NCBI GenBank assembly: GCA_015698045.1
Contig: BLAL01000356.1
Location: forward strand, 682,001-746,000
DNA length: 64,000 nt
Direction: 5' to 3'
Source: Rhizophagus clarus
Lineage: Eukaryota > Glomeromycota > Glomeromycetes > Glomerales > Glomeraceae
Positions 25,416-39,459 of the stretch are shown here, in pieces. The notes beneath the pieces were generated by a model that did not search any database, had not been told where the DNA came from, and saw only the letters and a program-made list of their open reading frames with translations. Position 1 is the stretch's first letter. Every line of letters starts with the position of its first letter. The translations under genes and the position numbers were made by a program.

Positions 25416-26650
25416 AGCAGGTATGAAAATGGGATATACACATATTTTTCATATTTTTTTGGACTCTACCATATTCGTAAAGTCTACTGGTTCTGTAGGA
25501 GGGATTGGTTATGTACTTTCTTTACAATAGGGTGTAGTTTGAGTCTTTCTTTGTTAGACTGTGGTATTACTTAAGGGAGTTAGAATGTATTCTCAAATGC
25601 TATGTTCAAATTGCTGAATATATTTGAAGCTTTCTTTTGTAATATTTGCTTAGCCCAGAGGAAAATGTTGTGAAATAGGGCTGGATATTTTATGACATTT
25701 TCTGCCGCCAATTACTTTGTCCGGGGTGGCGTCAGTCGTAGCAGCCAGCATTTTTTTTTTATAATATTATGTTTTAAGAATTAACACTTTCAAAATTTAA
25801 AGAGCTAACGTTAAAAATATTATCATTTTTATTTTTTCTCAAAATCCCGGAGATTACCTGCTCTAACCATTATCCCAAGGTTATGTATTAAATTTAAATT
25901 TTAAATATATTTTATAAAGAGTATATTATATTAATCATAATTGTTTTTTTTATATTTTTTATTTTTTTAAATTTACCCTTAGCGATTGGATCCTACTTAT
26001 GTATAGAATAAAAGGAATAAGATGTATTCACTCATCACATGAAAAGAAAAAAAAGAAAAAGGAAAATGTGACCCCCCTTTCGTTCTCCCTTCGGTTTTTG
26101 TTTCTTTTTCCTTTTATTTCTCTTTCTTCGTCTCCCTTTCTTTTCGTTTCATCTTTTTCCATCAATATTCTTTATCATTTCTTTTTGATCTTGTCTCCTT
26201 TTTTCTTTTCGCCTTTGTTTCGTTTCCATTTTGTTTTCATTATTTATCATATCTGACCCATCCACTCTATCCACATTGAATATTACTTCACTTCTCAGGT
26301 GTTGTTGTTCTGTTAAGTGTGCGCCTTAGTAGACGTTAGTAAACCTGTATGGTGAAAGCGTGATCAGAAACTCTAGGGAGAAAACTAAAACTAAAACCAA
26401 AACTAAACCAAAACTAAAACCAAAACCAAAACCAAAGCTACTAAAACTAAAACCCTAGAGTACTGCGTAAGGATCTGCTAGGAATCGGTACCTAATGTTG
26501 AACGGACACCTTTATTTTCTTCTTTATTTTCTTATTATTATTATTAATGTAAATTATTATTATTAATGTAAATTATTATTATAATGTAATAAATATAAAA
26601 TCATTTTTTATGATGTAATTTATGAAATTACTATGATGTAGTTATATATC
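25416..26650. other. Non-coding stretch with patchy higher GC
   Basis: No gene recognised. On the minus strand, about 25880-25830 contains ATAATGGTTAGAGCAGG, resembling a tRNA D-arm/A box, but no full cloverleaf; it could be the head of a tRNA-derived SINE. Positions 26040-26260 are pyrimidine-rich. Positions 26378-26460 are a CCAAAA/CTAAAA hexamer tract. Confidence 0.4.
26378..26460. repeat. AAAACC/AAAACT hexamer tract
   Basis: About a dozen imperfect AAAACT and AAAACC units run in tandem between two CCTAG/CTAGG-containing segments. Confidence 0.8.
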
Positions 26651-27030
26651 AAATAAATGTTATAATACTTTAGCGATGTTAATTCAATATTAATATGATA
26701 TTTCTATGATATAGTTATGATGTCGAGTAAATGTAAAAACATTTTCGTAATATTAATTTGATGTTAATATGATATCGCTACGATATAGTTACGATATCGA
26801 ATAAATGTTATAATACTTTGCAATGTTAATTCGATGTTAATATGTTATCTTTACGATATAGTTACGATATCGAATAAATGTTATAATACTTTGGCAATGT
26901 TAATTCGATGTTAATACGTTATCTTTACGATATAGTTATGATATCAAATAAATGTTATAATACTTTGGCAATGTTAATTCGATGTTAATACGTTATTGCT
27001 ACGATATAGATACGATATCAAATAAATGTC
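26651..27030. repeat. GATATC-rich tandem array, period 74
   Basis: The landmark AATAAATG (with a variant GAGTAAATG) recurs at 26651, 26725, 26799, 26872, 26946 and 27020. Units contain ACGATATAGTTACGATATC and AATGTTAATTCGATGTTAAT. It is related in word content to the array at 14.1-14.85 kb. Confidence 0.85.
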
Positions 27031-27479
27031 GTATAGTGATCGCAGAGATATCAAACCAATCAATATCGAATAAACATAGTTAAGACTAACTTAACGACGT
27101 TGATTCGATTTTTTGTTAAAATATCGTAATGATATCGTAATGACATCGTTATGATATTTATTCAATATCGATTGTAAACTTCAAGTTTCAGCAAAGAAGT
27201 AAGTGTTAAATCTGTAGTTATTTAAAAGGTATTATCAAGAGACAAACAAAAAAACTACTTTTTTTGAATAGGAGGAAGCAAAGATCAAAACTAGTAGGAG
27301 AAAGTCAGAGGTATTAAGATCAAAAAAGAAAAATAGAAACAGAAGAGAATATATCAGAAGATATATTGAAGTTATAATAAGAAAGATAGAAAGAGTAGAA
27401 ACTGTTAGTTTTCTAATAAATACTTTGCAAAAAATAAAAAATAAAATTTTATTTTTCTTGAGAAAAAATAGTTATTGCA

Positions 27480-28385
27480 GTAACAAAAGAGAGTTTTTTT
27501 AAAATCTGATTATTAAAACTTATAATAATTAAAATATAATTAAAATATTTAATATTACATAAATTTTACATATAAAAAATTGCTAATTAGTTATTAAAAT
27601 CAAATTATTTAACTAATATTAATCCAATTATTATAAAATTATTACTATTTTTTTATTTTTATTTTTATTATGACAAGAGAATTTATAATTAAAAGCAATA
27701 CAACTGATAAGATAAATTCAATACATATGTAAACTATGTGAATGTTGATGTTTGATCAAATTATCATTAATTAATAAAATTAAACTAATTAGTTATCAGG
27801 AACATTTCAGTTGAGATCCAAAAGAAAAGCAACTTGATTCTGTAAGATACTAGAAGTATCATCTCTATTGTGAGGCATCAATACCTTTGAACAACAAAAA
27901 ATCACTACAACTAAAATTATTACTATTGGATTTCTATTAATAAAACATCTCTAATAAGTTTAAAATTATTAAAATTTAATCACTAAAATCTATAATAAAT
28001 AAAATAAAATTAAAATATTAAATGTTATATGAATTTTACATATATAAAAGTTGATTTAATATTTAAAATTGAATTATTCAGTTAATATTAATTCAATTGC
28101 TATAAAATTACTACCATCTGATTTTATTTAATAAGATGAATCTAACAAGCTAAAGATTATTGAAATTCAATCATTAAAATAGATTAAAATATGGAATAAT
28201 TATATTTAATAAATATTATCATATACTGTATATAAAATTTTTTTAAAAAAAAATAATAGTAACTATAAACAATTTATGATTATAAATAATAGATTTTATA
28301 TATGAAAATTTGAAATACTCAATCAAAATGGCTATATAAAATCATGTGATTATAACAGAGGTAACTATAAAAAGAGTTAACTGTA
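27480..28385. mobile_element. Diverged inverted copy of the 12.8-kb tandem-unit element
   Basis: Its right end (reverse complement TACAGTTAACTCTTTTTATA, then ATAGTTACC and ATAATCACATG) parallels the terminus at 12782. The interior repeats ATTAAAATTTAATCACTAAAAT-like and TTTTACATATA landmarks at about 190-base spacing, in the opposite orientation. The left end is not clear. There is no ORF. Confidence 0.5.
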
Positions 28386-30998
28386 AATACTTCTTAAACT
28401 ATAACTTTTATTAAAAATATTTTAAAATTATATTTTAATTAAAAAATATTTTTTTAGTTAAAAAACTTTATTTAAAAATATTTTCAATTTAAAAAGTTTT
28501 TTAAAAAATAATTTTAATTCTATTTTTTAATCTGAAAATAAAACTATAACTAATTTTTTAAATTAAAATATTTTTTTGATAAATTTTTAACTGAAAATAT
28601 TTTTCAATAAAAATTTTAGATTGAAAAATATTTTCAGTAAAATTTTATATAAGAAAGCTAAATCAAAACTGAAATAAAAGTGAATTAAAAATTTAGAGTT
28701 CTAAATAAATCATTTTTTATTATTTAAAATAATTAAGAAAATTATTTTTTTTTATTAAAAAAAAATACTAAAATAATTCTATATTTTTATACATAAATAA
28801 AATACTAGAATTAATGATTCTAGAGTTTTTTATATTTTTTTTCAAGCTAGTAACTTAATTTAATCTAATTTAATTTAACTTAACCTAATTTGATCTAATT
28901 TGATTTGATATAACTTGCCTAACTTAATTTAATTTGAAATAATTTAAATCACATTAAATCTTTAGATTGGGAAAGGAACAGAAATTACGTCATTTGATTT
29001 TTAAAGTTTTGAAATCCTTTATTCTCCTTATTATTACCTATTTTAGAAAATTTAATATATATTATTAGTTACTAAAAATAGTAAGTCATTTCTAGTCCTT
29101 CTTTTAAATTAAATCATTTAATTTAATTTGATTTGATCTAACCTAAAAAAAATTAGGTCAGATTAATCAGTTAATCTAATTTGATTTAACTTATTTAAAA
29201 CTTTAATAAATTAGCCTGAATATTTATTTTATTATATTAATAGATAATTATATATATATATTATATGATATATTATACTAAAATACTAAAATATGTTAAA
29301 ACTTTTTAGTTTTGACAAATAATATTAATAAGTATATTAAAACTATATATATATTATATAATATACTATACTAATATACTAAAATAATTTTTAATAATTT
29401 TAATATTTTGTATTTTGGTTGGTTTTAACAATTTTAACAATTTTAGTATATTAAAATTCATTAGTTTTGATAAGCAATCTTAAATAAAATATAATAAAAG
29501 CAATAAAAGAAAAATAAAAAAAAGTAAAAAGAATAAAAAGAATAAAAAAAATAAATAAAAAAATTAGAAATAAAAATATAAAAAAAATAAAAAATTAAGT
29601 TAAATAAAAAAAATAAAAAATAAATAAGAAAAAGGATTAAAAAAATAAATGAAAAAAAATTAAAAGAAATAAATAAATTAAAGAGTAAATTAAAGAAAAC
29701 AAAAAAAGAAATTAAAGAAAATAAAGAAAAAAAATAAAAGAAAAAAATATAAAAAAAAGTATCTTAATATTAATTATAGAAAAAAATTAAAAAATTTAAT
29801 AAAAAAATAAAAATAAATTAATAAAAAAATGTAAAAATGAAATATAAAAGCAAATAAAAAAAAAATGGAAATATAAAATCAGGATTATATAATTTCAAAT
29901 ATATTTTAATTGTAAAATAAAAAATCTAAAAAAAAAAATATAATTAGCAAAAAGCATTAAATTATAAGAAACAAAAACAAAAAAAGGAAAAAATATACTT
30001 TAATTGCTAGTTAAATATCAAAAACAATAATTTAATAAACAGATATAATATAATAATATAGTATTAATCATCATGATATTTAAAAATTATCAATAATATT
30101 TTTTTTTTTTTTAATACTTTTAATTACTAGTTAATAATTTTTTTTAATAGTTATCTAAACTGGTTTTTTAGAAATGAAAGGATTGTATTAATATATATAT
30201 ATTATTATTATTTAAATAAACTTATATATTTTTAATATTATTAAAAAAAAATTATTAAGGATTTTTTTAAAAATCTGCATAAATTAAAATTTATTTTAAA
30301 TAAGAAAATAAATTGCTATATTTTATATAAAAAATTTTTTATATAATATATATTTAACAGTTAATATAACTAAAATTCTTAAAAAAAAAAAAATATATAT
30401 ATATATATTTAAATTATTTTATTAAAAAAAAAAAAGAAAAATTAATAATATATTAGATAAATATTAAATAAAATTTGATTTTTACTAAGGATTTTTGTGT
30501 AATAAAACCAGATTTAATTATTTATTATTAAAAATTAATGAAAAAAAAGATTACTTATTTAAATATTTGACATCAATTTATAGATCTTGTTTTAAAACCT
30601 GATGAATAATTAAATTATAACATAACCTTTTAAAGAATTTCAAACTCATTGAAAAACCATGTTTTCTTATCCTATTCAAAGAGAAATTTATCAAAATGCT
30701 AACCGAGGTTCTGCAAGAATTATAATCAGTGCAGAGTGCAGGATTAGCAGAATATTGTGGCAAAAATCATTCGTCTAATAAAACTTAACTTTCGCCATCT
30801 TTTAATTGTCAATCATTTTATTTAAAGAGAGTTTATATAAATATAACGGTAAATCCTAATGATATAATGCCAATTGTCAATTATGAGCTATATTTATACG
30901 TTGTTTTGAATAAAAAAAAAAGGCTGGAATTTAGGGAAAATAAATCCGTTATCTTTTAAATCATTTTTGAAATTGAAACGATTATAGGGGAGATTGGC
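28386..30998. other. Low-complexity AT DNA
   Basis: No gene supported. 28850-29220 is a degenerate TAATTTGATC/TAATTTAATT tract. 29480-30000 is A-rich with AATAAA-type words. 30570-30770 has a short open stretch on the minus strand without recognisable content. Confidence 0.55.
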
Positions 30999-31007
30999 TA
31001 TATAAAT
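30999..31007 (+). promoter_or_regulatory. Possible TATA box upstream of the PP1 gene
   Basis: TATATAAAT lies in a locally GC-richer segment about 660 bases before the PP1 start codon. If it is used, the leader is long, or contains an intron, and includes short upstream ORFs near 31006-31312. Confidence 0.35.
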
Positions 31008-31662
31008 GAGGAGAGTTGTGGTAACAAGTACGAATGATGCATCAAAGCATCATCATTCATGTCACCAAAATTCTGTTTTGGGTAATCAGCACCATAGAGT
31101 TTATCCTCGCTCACAAAAACAGTCCAATCCAACTCTTACTTTCGACTTTTTTTGCTTACTCATCCAACTCAGGCCAACCAACCTATTCGTCGTCTTCCTA
31201 TCCCACACAAAAACGCATTCTCTCTGCCCGACCATTTCGCTCCCTGTCTCGCTACCTATTTGTATGTATTAATTTGATAATGAAAGTAAAAGAAAAACGA
31301 AAGTTAAATTGAAAAATACAGAATAAAAAAAAGTGTTACCCTTAACTTCCTCCCACACCTTTCGTATACTATGCTGGATGCCTGTGCACAGCCCAGTCAC
31401 AAATATTGGTGAACCCTTTCCGTTAACTCGTGTTGCAGTTTCCATCGACTACTCTTTCATCTGGACAGTTTAACTTAAACAATAGTTGTTTATACAAACC
31501 ATCAAAACTCTTTGCTAACGTGTTTTCACTCGATCTTTATATTTTTGGTTTTCAGTGCCTCTAATTATTTGTGCCGCTGTGTCAAGAAGTCGTAAACACA
31601 AACTCCTCCTTTATTAAAGCTTCATAACTCTTGCAAAATCTTAAAACAAGAGTGAAGGGAAT

Positions 31663-33134
<1,472 letters not shown>

Positions 33135-34110
33135 TTATATATTGACAATTATCCATAATTTTTTATTAACATTCATATTTTTACTAGTTGAATTTGATAA
33201 CATTTTCTTTTTTCATGGAATTTCAAATATATATTTTTTTCTTCAAATTTTCACCCTTTCATATATTTTTTTTTTCTTGCTTTATGTTTCTTTTTTATGA
33301 TTATTCTTTAAAAATTAACTATACAAAATTGCAATAGAGAAAAAAGCGACCGAGCGTTTGAAAAAAATTTTTTTTTTATGAAAGTATGTATGGATTTTTT
33401 TTTGTTGGATGAACAAGTATCATTGGATAAATTCTAATGTATACTTTATAACAACGAAATTATATAATGTTCTACGGTTTTACAGTTTGCAATTGTTGAA
33501 GTATGACGAAGAAAAGTTTAGCTGGTTTGGGAGGAGTTTGCGTATACGTGTGAATTTTTTTTTTTTATTTTCTTCTTTATTTTTCTTTTTCATATATTTG
33601 ATTCTAGTTAGTACATCAACAAATTGGGTTAACTTAGTTTAAAATGATTAGTAAGGTGTGAGGGGCTTTTTATCCATGTTGATAAAACAAACAAAAAATA
33701 TTATGGTTAAAATAGTCAAAAGTTGTTAAGTTGTGCTTGTGTATATATTTATATATATTATTTTACGGGCAAAAAAAAAAAAAAAAATTTAATATTACGA
33801 ATTGTTATTTCCCTTTAAATTCTTACTTGGATCTCAACTCCATTGAAATAAGCTTGATTATGGAATTGAATGTTCTAGAATATATAGTTTGGCTTTGTTA
33901 CAACATTTTGGTTTATGCTCTGTGAGCTGACTAATCTTTATATTAATATAAAAAAAAAACTGGTTATTTTTTAAATCATAAAAGGAATCACGTTATCTAT
34001 GTGATGTGATGGAAATTGATAACGATAAGATAATATGATCTTCAATTAGTTTGGCGAAAAATACAATATAAATATCGTTTCTTACGCATACTGAATATTT
34101 ATTAATAACA
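33135..34110. other. PP1 3' region and spacer to next gene
   Basis: T-rich stretches consistent with a 3' UTR follow the PP1 stop, then an AT-rich spacer. CAATATAAATA about 45 bases before the next start codon could be its TATA element. Confidence 0.45.
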
Positions 34111-35675
34111 ATGGCTCCTCCTGAAACTCCTTCTGTCGACTCTCATCTTTCTTCACCACAAATCTTGAATTCTCAGGCAAAACACAATCATATAATGCCC
34201 TCTTCAAACTCTATAGATTTACAAGCTCTCACTTCCCTATATCAAAGGGCAAAAGATGATTTTCTTCTGCGAAAATATGATTCTGCGCGTTCACTGTGTT
34301 CCGCCGCAATCTCTAAACTCACGAATCTCTCCCCGGTTTCTTCTTCACCTTCAGCAAAAATTATACAAACTAAAATTTGGATCCTCTATATCAATCTAAT
34401 TGCAGCTGTATTTGCAGAAAAATCAATAATAACAAAAGATCTCGAGATTAAGAGACTTCTGGAACGATCACCCGAGAAAGTTGTTAACGACGTATGGCTT
34501 AAAGTTATTAATGAAGGTTATGACGAGGAAACTGGCGAAGTTCCTGGTGAAGTTGTCGTAGCATGGTGGGTAAGGAGTTTATAATAATGGTAAATGTGCA
34601 CAGTATGTCATAAGTTTATTATTTTATTAAAGAATAATAAATGTAAACAATTTAATTTTATTTCTTTACCGATATAAATTTTAATTAATAACTTTTTTTT
34701 TTGTACGTTCATTTTTAATGGTTCAAAACTAAAATTATAATACTAGTATCCTATTTTGTTTAAATCAACAACAAGCATTAAACGGGCGCAATATAATTGA
34801 AGAATGGCTTAACGCACTTCCAGACGAATTAATATTACATCTTGAGCGTATATCTTCTAAAGGTGCAACCGAAGACCCAATTTTAAAATCTTATGAAAAA
34901 GTTGTAGAGTTGTATGTTTTACAAGTGCTGCCAAAATTAAGGGACTGGGATTTAGCTTCAAAATTCCTTGTTGATAACGAAGTTATTAATAAGGAACGCA
35001 AGAAAGTAAGCGGGTTTTAATAAAGTTTTTTTAAAAAAATTTCTAGTACTAAATATAACCGTTTGTTGACTTCGTTAGGTTTACGAGCATACCCTTTTGA
35101 AATTAAAAGAGAAATCTAATAAACCTACACCGCCTAAACATACCAAATCAAAAAAAGATAAAGTAAAAAAAGAGGAAGCTAATGGGCATCATGTTAACGG
35201 CTTCTTTACCACTCGAACAACAGAAAATATTCATACGAGTGGTTTGGGGATATTCGCGAATAACAACCAAAAATATGTTAATAATGGATCGTCATCGTTT
35301 TCATCAAATATGATACGTAACAATAAACAATTCATTCGTTCTTTACATCCTGGGACGAGAACAACGGCGATAACAACAAATAGTAGAAATATTATAGATA
35401 ATCGACAGATTCCTTCACCAACATCATCTGCTGTTAATCGTATAGTATCAACATCATCTACAACTACTTTCAATCGTGTTGTGGAATATTTTATGTTGTA
35501 TCTGCAAAGAATGATGTCAAAAATGTCGATTCCTGGATTCTTTTTTTTCATCATGATATTGTTCATGTTTTCCAACAGATCAAATATTAAAGAAAAATTA
35601 CGTGATGTATTTTATAAGTGGTTGGCCAGATCATGGCAAACTCTGAAGGCAGGAACAACTCTAACTTACATTTAA
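34111..35675 (+). CDS. PEX26-like peroxisomal membrane protein
   Basis: Three exons, 34111-34565, 34747-35005 and 35079-35675, give 436 residues. The helical N-terminal half (YQRAKDDFLLRKYDSARSLC; GEVPGEVVVA continuing after splicing to CILFCLNQQ, then IIEEWLNALPDEL) follows the pattern I know from PEX26-type proteins. These recruit the PEX1-PEX6 AAA ATPases to peroxisomes. A Lys-rich then Ser/Thr/Asn-rich linker leads to one C-terminal membrane segment (IPGFFFFIMILFMF) with a short basic tail, consistent with a tail-anchored protein. The first intron boundary was chosen (GCATG/GTGGGT to ACTAG/T) because it keeps phase and restores the conserved helix. No motif is decisive, so a different TPR-like tail-anchored protein is possible. 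Confidence 0.6.
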
Positions 35676-36025
35676 TAGGCAATGTTTATATATTAAGGAT
35701 TGTTAAATGTGATAAGGATTTTTATTAACAGCTTTTTGACAACGTAACATTACATTTCAAAAACTTTATTTAATTGATTGAACTAATTTGCATTTGATTT
35801 ATTTAATTTTTTATTTGTAAAATAGATATTTAAAGGTTTATAAATGTCTGTGTTATACTTTAAATATCAATTTGTATCATTATTAAAAAAAATTCCTAAT
35901 TAACACATTTCAATTTTTCAATTTATCAATTACTGAGTGGACATATATGAAAAAATGACCTGATGTATACAATATTATTGTCTTAACTATAATTAAGTTT
36001 CTGAGGAAATTGAATCATGTCGCAA
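35676..36025. other. Convergent intergenic spacer
   Basis: A short AT-rich spacer between converging genes, presumably holding both 3' UTRs. Nothing else is seen. Confidence 0.5.
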
Positions 36026-36415
36026 CTATACTTCCAACCATCCCTCAGGCCATTCAAATCCTTCACTTCCACCTTTTTTCAAATTTTTTACCCTGACAAT
36101 ATCTACAATATGTTTAACTAATAAATCACCATAAAAATGAGGAAAACGTTCTTCTAACCCTGGTGGTGTTTCCCATTTAATATTCTCTTTTATGCCATTT
36201 TGATAATGAGATATTTTTAACACTAAAATTTCATCTTCGGTATCAAAAAATCTACTTGCTGTTTGTATAACTTGTGCGGAATTTGAAAGATGTATAAAAC
36301 CGTCTTTTTTATCTAATGTTGTTTGTGGAATCGGTATTTCTGAAGAGGAAAGTGACGGAAGTTCGTGAGATGTAAGAAGAATTTTGTAAAGAAAATTGAT
36401 TTTGGAATCTTGCAT
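36026..36415 (-). CDS. DUF952 family protein
   Basis: Single exon, 129 residues from the Met at 36415 (MQDSKINFLYKILL). An in-frame Met seven codons upstream (36436) is also possible. The family signature KDGFIHLSNSAQV is clear, followed by a segment rich in aromatic residues and acids (FPHFYGDL) near the C terminus as expected for DUF952. The biochemical function of the family is not established to my knowledge. It faces the PEX26-like gene tail to tail and looks intact. Confidence 0.8.
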   Translation of the reverse strand: MQDSKINFLYKILLTSHELPSLSSSEIPIPQTTLDKKDGFIHLSNSAQVIQTASRFFDTEDEILVLKISHYQNGIKENIKWETPPGLEERFPHFYGDLLVKHIVDIVRVKNLKKGGSEGFEWPEGWLEV

Positions 36416-36436
36416 GATTAATATTTGTAATTTCAA

Positions 36437-37331
36437 AATAGAAAAGAAAAAATAAAAATAATCGATTGAAGATTCACATCATACCAGGAACGATGGTGAA
36501 TAAGGATGAATTCTGCATGTGATAAAAGTGAATTCCGTGATTTGGCTAGAATTATGCAAGGTCGGTCAACATTACGATTTGCAAATTCTGACTAAACTTT
36601 AATGCTAGTCAGCAGGGGTATGAAATTTTGCAATAATATTCCTATATATATATAGTTTAAAATTCTATTTTTATTTTAGTTTTTTCAGAATTCTGTTTAC
36701 TTATAAGATAGATTATTCTAAACCTGAAATATATAAAATTTTTTGCAAATTCTATCATAAAAGAAAATTTTATACAATATTATTATAATTTTTTTTATTT
36801 ATTAACTAATTAACCAATAGAATTTAAGAATAAAGTAAGATAAAAATTATTAATAAAGGGTTAATTTCTTATAGTAATTTATTTTATAAATAAATAAAGA
36901 TATAAATTAGGTTTTATATAACTAACAAATTCCAAAATAAAATATTTCTGTTAATATTATATCTAAAAAAATAAACTATATATTAAAATGTTTGTTTTAT
37001 CAAAAATCATTAAAATCCAATTACTGATTTTTAAAATAGCAAATTTTAAAGCTAAAATTTATATATAGTTTTATATAATTAACTAATTCTTTCTATAATC
37101 ATACATTTACTAAAACAATTTATATTTAATAGTTATAGGCAATAAAATCTTATAATTAAATCAGTATATAGTCATCTATTTCTATAGCAAACCTTGATAT
37201 AATGAAGGACACTATATAATGAATTGTTAATGTGGGACAGATATTAATATATGAAAAAATCCTTGATTAACCAAATTTTATTAATTATGAGCTGTATACT
37301 ATTATACAAAGTAAAGTTACAAAACAGTATA
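36437..37331. other. AT-rich intergenic DNA
   Basis: Upstream region of the DUF952 gene, then AT-rich sequence with no supported gene or clear repeat. Confidence 0.5.
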
Positions 37332-37570
37332 TGGGGTCTGGACTAGCAAAAGGTGGGGATGGGCTAACTGATTTTTTACTTTTATTTTATTATTAAACAA
37401 CTTAGATATTATGTTGTTAAAAAAATTATGTAATAGTAAAATAGGTTAACCAATCAATTTTGAGATTATGACAATTATATATTTAATATGATCATGTAAT
37501 TTAAACTATGATTTCCTTAAAAAAACTATGCAATTTGCCGATCCCCACCTTTTGCTAGTCTGGACCCCCA
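37332..37570. mobile_element. MITE (239 bases), ~30-base inverted repeats, TATA duplication
   Basis: The left end TGGGGTCTGGACTAGCAAAA continues GGTGGGGAT. The reverse complement of the right end is TGGGGGTCCAGACTAGCAAA followed by AGGTGGGGAT. TATA flanks both sides (37328-37331 and 37571-37574). No ORF is present. The terminal TGGGGTC is shared with the MITE at 56.1 kb, although the rest of the inverted repeat differs. Confidence 0.85.
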
Positions 37571-37899
37571 TATATAAAAATGACCTTTTTTATAACAAAT
37601 TTTTTTTAGTAAAACAAAGATTACTAATATACCAACAGCCCTATAATTATTTAATAAAAGGATAATTTTTTTAAATATACAATATATGAAAGGCATAGAA
37701 TGCTTTTATAAAAGATATTTAACAAATCATTTTAATAATGTTAAAATATTAAATTGTATCATCATTTTCATTAAATTTGCATTTGTACATCAGAGTTAAC
37801 TTCATCAGCATGATATCTATTTACTATTTATATTTCATCTAGTAATCTCTATAAAAATAAAAGTAAGAAGTTTTTTAAAGAAAATCATAATAATACCTT
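37571..37899. other. AT-rich spacer
   Basis: No supported feature. Confidence 0.4.
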
Positions 37900-38880
37900 T
37901 CCAATCCTCTCTTATCTTAATTCCAAAAACCCAGTTATGCTTTTTGTCTGATAATACTTAAAAAAGAAAATTAAATTAATTAATTAGAAGAAAAAAAATT
38001 AAATAACTTAATTAATTAGAAATAATGATGAAAGATATCTCCTCCAACTTCTCTTACCTTAATTTTAAAAGTCCAGTTATGCTTTTTGTCTAACAACACT
38101 ATAAAAAAGAAAATTAAATAACTTAATTAATTAAAAATATTTTTCTTTTACCTTAATTCTAAAAGTCTGGTTATGTTTTTTATCTGACAATATTACAAAA
38201 AAAAAAAAAAATTAAATAACTTAATTAATTAAAAATAATAATGAAAGTCACTTTCTTCAATCTCTCTTACTTTAATTCTAAAAATCCAATCATGTTTTTG
38301 TCTAATAACATTATAAAAAAAAATTAAATAACTTAATTAATTCAAAAAATACCATCTAATCTTCTTTTACTTTAATTTTAAAGTCTGGTTATGTTTTTCA
38401 TCTGACAACACTACAAAAAAGAAAAAAAATTAAATAACTTAATTAATTAGAAATAATAATGAAAGACACCTCCTTCAACTTTTCTTACTTTAATTCTGAA
38501 AGTCCAATCATATTTTCGTCTATTAACATTAAAAAAAGAAAAAAAATAAATAAATAGAAAAACAACAAAAACTACTACTCTAATCCTTTTTTACTTTAAT
38601 TCAAAAAGTCTGATCATATTTTTTGTTTACCAATACTAAAAAAAGAAAAAAAATAAATAAATAGAAAAACAATGAAAACCATTTTTCAACTCTTCTTTAC
38701 CTTAATTTCAAAAGTCCAGTTGTATTTTTCATCTGATAACATTATAAAAAGAAAAAAAAAATTAAATAATTTAATTAGAAATAATAATAAAAAACATCTC
38801 CTCTATCTTCTTTATCTTAATTTTAAAAATCCTATCATTAATTTTTGTCTAGCAGCACTACAAAAAAGAAAAAAAAATAA
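37900..38880. repeat. Tandem array of ~100-130 base units (array B)
   Basis: About nine diverged units share a core like TTAATTCTAAAAGTCTGGTT, then ATGTTTTTxATCTGACAA, followed by an A-run and usually TTAAATAACTTAATTAATT. The core is the reverse complement of the core at 63.1-64 kb and is in the same orientation as the array at 0.4-0.9 kb. The array abuts the palindromic element at 38896. Confidence 0.85.
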
Positions 38881-38895
38881 AATTTTTTTTCTAAA

Positions 38896-39426
38896 TCAGA
38901 TATTCAGATTATCTGATAAATTAGATCAGCAAATCACATGACTATGCTTTTATACTACTAGATAATTCATTATATTATACTAAATAATTCCTTATAGCGC
39001 TAACAAATTTTTTATAATAAAGGTCCAATTGACCTAAATACTTATTTTGTTATATCAAGATGTGACTGTAATCAATTCTTGTTATAATAAACTTTAGATT
39101 TTATATCTCAATTTAGTTATAAAATTATAAGAAAAAATTTAAGCAATTTGATTAGTTATTTCACTATAATAAGAAATTTTTGATATATTTGATTAATTAA
39201 ATATTACATATTACTAAAAATCCATTATATTAAAAGTTTACTATATTAAGAATTAATTGTATAATTATACTTTGATATAACAAAATTAGTATCTGGACCA
39301 ATCAATCTTCATTATAAAAAATTTGTTAACGCTATAATAAATTATTTAGTATAGTATAGCGAATTATTTGATATAAAGGTAGAATCATGTAATTTATCAA
39401 TCTAATCAGATAATCTGAATATCTGA
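38896..39426. mobile_element. Long palindromic element (531 bases)
   Basis: The left arm TCAGATATTCAGATTATCTG and the reverse complement of the right arm (same start, TCAGATATTCAGATTATCTG) remain alignable through ATAATTC, TATACTAAATAATT, ATAGCG and TTTTGTTATATCAA. This makes almost the whole element two inverted arms. No ORF is present. Array B lies to its left, and to its right (39465 onward) a diverged core of the same array is found in the opposite orientation. A matching right end occurs at 62990-63071. Confidence 0.8.
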
Positions 39427-39459
39427 CCTAAAAAAAAAAAATCTTTTTTTATAATATTA

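Noticed and set aside
34500..34545. Alternative donors GTTATG or GTGAAG for PEX26 intron 1
   Set aside because: They keep phase only with an acceptor at 34769 and drop the conserved GEVVVA and CILFCL segments.
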